Source: Syntrophomonas_A sp050258735 (GTDB lineage Bacteria > Bacillota > Syntrophomonadia > Syntrophomonadales > Syntrophomonadaceae). Taken from it: a stretch of 43,526 bases of DNA. Within the stretch, counting starts at the first letter, position 1. Every line of letters starts with the position of its first letter. The position numbers and the translations under genes were made by a program. This document shows, piece after piece, positions 41,723-43,526 of the stretch. Under the pieces are notes generated by a model, which had not been told where the DNA came from, made no database searches, and saw only the letters and a program-made list of their open reading frames with translations. The stretch covers positions 1 through 43,526 of the forward strand of contig JBLMZJ010000088.1 of the NCBI GenBank assembly GCA_050258735.1, written 5' to 3'.

Positions 41723-42523
41723 ATGGCCAAAACACAGGGTGATTGCATACTTATCAAAACTGCGCAGGGGAAGTTTATACTGGTAGACGGCGGGGGCAGT
41801 GAGTTTACCGATATAGCGCACCGCAAGCTGCTGCCCTATCTGCATCATCGAGGGATAAGAGAGATATGGCTGATGATCAACACTCACCCTGATACTGACC
41901 ATCTGCAGGGCCTGGAAGCGGTCATACAGGAAATTAGAGTAAGGCAGGTGGCCATTCCGGATAGTATGGCAGTATCAGACCGATATGATGGAATCAAAGA
42001 GATGGCAGCGAAACAGAATATACCCATTTACAGGTTGTATGCGGGAGATGATCTGAGTATTGAGAAAGGATTGAGCGCCCGGGTGCTCTACCCGGATCAT
42101 AACGATAATGATAGAAGCACCAACAACCAATCGCTGGTGTTTTATCTCCGGTACGGATCTTTCAGTACACTGTTGACCGGAGATATCCAGGCACAGGGTA
42201 TGCATACTCTGATTACAGAAGGTGAACTGGAGCCGGTCACGGTAGTGAAGGTACCCCATCATGGCAGCAAAGGTTCGCTGCTGCCAGCCTTCTATAATGA
42301 AACCAGGCCTAACTGGGCGGTGATATCGGTGGGGGCCAACAACCGATTTGGTCATCCTCATCCCCTAGTATTAGAGGAGTTGGCCCGGCGAAACATTAAG
42401 ATATTCAGGACCGATCAGAACGGAGCAATTACCGTTAAAACTGATGGTCAAAGCAGCAGTATTAGTTCCTACCGCCAACCAGCTATCGTGAGAAGCACCC
42501 CCCGGAAGCCTTTTGCACAATAG
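41723..42523 (+). pseudogene. 5'-truncated ComEC-type metallo-beta-lactamase domain
   Basis: A 266-residue metallo-hydrolase domain of the kind found at the C-terminus of the competence protein ComEC. It has INTHPDTDH (zinc motif), STLLTGDIQ, VPHHGSKGS and the closing FRTDQNGAIT. Family members begin this domain with a strand such as FLDVGQGD; here the frame starts directly at MAKTQGDC, right after an in-frame stop (TAG 41711), with no ribosome site. The upstream membrane and OB domains of ComEC are missing. Most likely a relic left by a deletion between kdpE and comEC, though a small stand-alone hydrolase cannot be excluded. Confidence 0.6.
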
Positions 42524-42550
42524 TGAATATTCATGGCGAAGCTGTATAGG

Positions 42551-42603
42551 ACCCTGATTATGAATTCGCGAGTGTTATGCAGACGAAGGCATTACGGGAA
42601 CCA
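42551..42603 (+). pseudogene. Fragment of a large serine recombinase gene
   Basis: These 53 bases match 32058-32111 in the second recombinase gene. The first 19 and the last 19 bases are identical and the middle has several changes plus a one-base loss. The encoded stretch is the YADEGITGT catalytic-domain region. No similarity was seen immediately outside it. It is a scar of another recombinase-carrying element. Confidence 0.75.
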
Positions 42604-42623
42604 AACATGCGTACATAAATAAT

Positions 42624-42659
42624 GGTAGGCGGGTGATAACTTGACCACCCGTACCTACC
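42624..42659 (-). terminator. Hairpin, possible terminator of the CoA-transferase gene
   Basis: GGTAGG...CCTACC outer arms and GGGTG/CACCC inner arms. On the minus strand it lies about 70 bp after the CoA-transferase stop and is followed by ATTATTTATG, so the T-run is poor. Confidence 0.45.
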
Positions 42660-42727
42660 AGATCACTGAGGAGGCTAGAAGAGTTAGTTAGATCTAATGT
42701 CACCTTTTTATCAATGGCAATTGATGC

Positions 42728-43526
42728 CTAGGCAATTTTGTTGCTTCTTACCCAGATTTTCATACCATCGGCTTCCTTAATCAATTCATCACGCAAATCC
42801 GGATGAGCGATACTGATCAGCGACTCCGCCCGTTCCCAGGTGGATTTGCCCTTGAGCATGGCCACACCATACTCGGTTACTACATAGAAGTTGATGCTGC
42901 GAGGTACGGTTACAATAGCGCCGGGAGTCAGTATCGGCTTGATTCTGGATTGGAGGCTGCCGTCCTTGCCTTCAAATGTGGAAGTCAAGCAAATAAGGCC
43001 TTTGCCGCCCTTGGAATAGTAGGAACCAATGATAAAGTCCAATTGCCCTCCGGTCCCGGAGATTTGCCGTATTCCGGAGGATTCTGAGGCCACCTGGCCA
43101 TATAAATCCACTTCAACGGCATTATTAACGCCTATGACATTGTTATTTTGACCGATAATAACGGGATCATTGGTATAATCCACCGGGTAGGCGGCACAGA
43201 CCGGGTTGTTGTCCAGGAAGTTATACAGCTTATTCGTGCCCATGGCAAATGTATAGACCATCTTGCACTGGTCTATTTGCTTGCGGCGTCCGGTAATTCG
43301 TCCGGCTTCGTACATATCCACATAGGAGTCCACCAGCATCTCGGTATGAACCCCCAGATCCTTCAGGTCGGATTGGGCAATCATGGCTCCTACCGCATTG
43401 GGCATAGCCCCTATGCCTAACTGCAGGCATGCTCCGTCCTCTATTTGTTCCATAATAATGGAGGCAATCTTTTTGTCAATATCAGATATAGGCAGTTTGG
43501 GCAGTTGAATCATGGGCTGGTTATCG
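42728..43526 (-). CDS. Acetyl-CoA hydrolase/transferase family CoA-transferase (5' end outside window)
   Basis: The C-terminal 265 or so residues of a CoA-transferase of the butyryl-CoA:acetate / 4-hydroxybutyrate type. The frame stays open to the window edge (DNQPMIQLP), so it begins beyond it; the ATG at 43513 is internal. Family features: GACLQLGIGAMPNAV, GVHTEMLVDSYVD, GVNNAVEVDLYGQVASES and VTEYGVAMLKGKSTWERA. Such enzymes move CoA between acetate and butyrate-like acids in fermenting or syntrophic anaerobes; the exact substrate cannot be read from sequence. Confidence 0.9.
   Translation of the reverse strand, partial: DNQPMIQLPKLPISDIDKKIASIIMEQIEDGACLQLGIGAMPNAVGAMIAQSDLKDLGVHTEMLVDSYVDMYEAGRITGRRKQIDQCKMVYTFAMGTNKLYNFLDNNPVCAAYPVDYTNDPVIIGQNNNVIGVNNAVEVDLYGQVASESSGIRQISGTGGQLDFIIGSYYSKGGKGLICLTSTFEGKDGSLQSRIKPILTPGAIVTVPRSINFYVVTEYGVAMLKGKSTWERAESLISIAHPDLRDELIKEADGMKIWVRSNKIA

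Overview
The window holds most of a tailed-phage (siphovirus) prophage, about 33.3 kb, joined on its right to ordinary host chromosome. The left end of the prophage lies outside the window. Strong AGGAGG-type ribosome sites, frequent GTG/TTG starts and the protein families present (P27/HK97 packaging and head genes, VirE-type primase-helicase, DUF1492, BhlA holin, large serine recombinases) point to a Firmicutes host, most likely class Clostridia. The butyrate/acetate-type CoA-transferase at the right edge would suit a syntrophic or butyrate-metabolising anaerobe, but that is inference and no species can be named.

Layout. 1-6536: phage replication genes (family A DNA polymerase, primase-helicase, VRR-NUC nuclease, SNF2 helicase, DUF1492 late regulator), ending in a four-copy 10-bp repeat and a terminator. 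6656-7795: HNH endonuclease and a non-coding stretch with a GC-rich inverted-repeat block that looks like a cos/packaging site. 7796-12809: an accessory island placed between that block and the terminase. It contains a zinc-ribbon/HTH protein, a ParB-methyltransferase fusion, an amidoligase, a gamma-glutamylcyclotransferase-like protein, a protein I align to the amidoligase but lacking its active-site residues, a small zinc ribbon protein and a membrane protein. 12970-14989: terminase. 15030-17132: a second, AT-rich insertion (unknown protein with a possible HhH segment, GIY-YIG nuclease, small unknown protein) between terminase and portal. 17208-29346: head and tail genes in standard HK97-like order, including a -1 frameshift in the tail chaperone and a sialidase-like insertion in a tail hub protein. 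29433-30656: lysis genes (two holins, amidase). 30742-33295: two overlapping large serine recombinases, the integration module.

33296-33732 is the phage/host junction area. 33733-41586 is a complete kdpFABCDE operon for high-affinity potassium uptake and its two-component control. 41587-42727 is a decayed stretch: a ComEC-type metallo-beta-lactamase domain cut off at its 5' side and a scrap of a serine recombinase gene. A CoA-transferase on the minus strand runs off the right edge.

How it fits together. Replication, packaging, head, tail, lysis and integration are all represented and all read on the plus strand, and no frame breaks were seen in the essential genes, so the prophage may be functional. 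Three nearly identical promoter-like elements (TTGCTA or TTGACT, 17 bp, GATRTA, within an AGAGTGATRTATG block) precede the amidoligase, its degenerate relative and the recombinases. This suggests that the cargo and integration genes share control. The strongest candidate for an undescribed system is the amidoligase / cyclotransferase / pseudo-amidoligase set.
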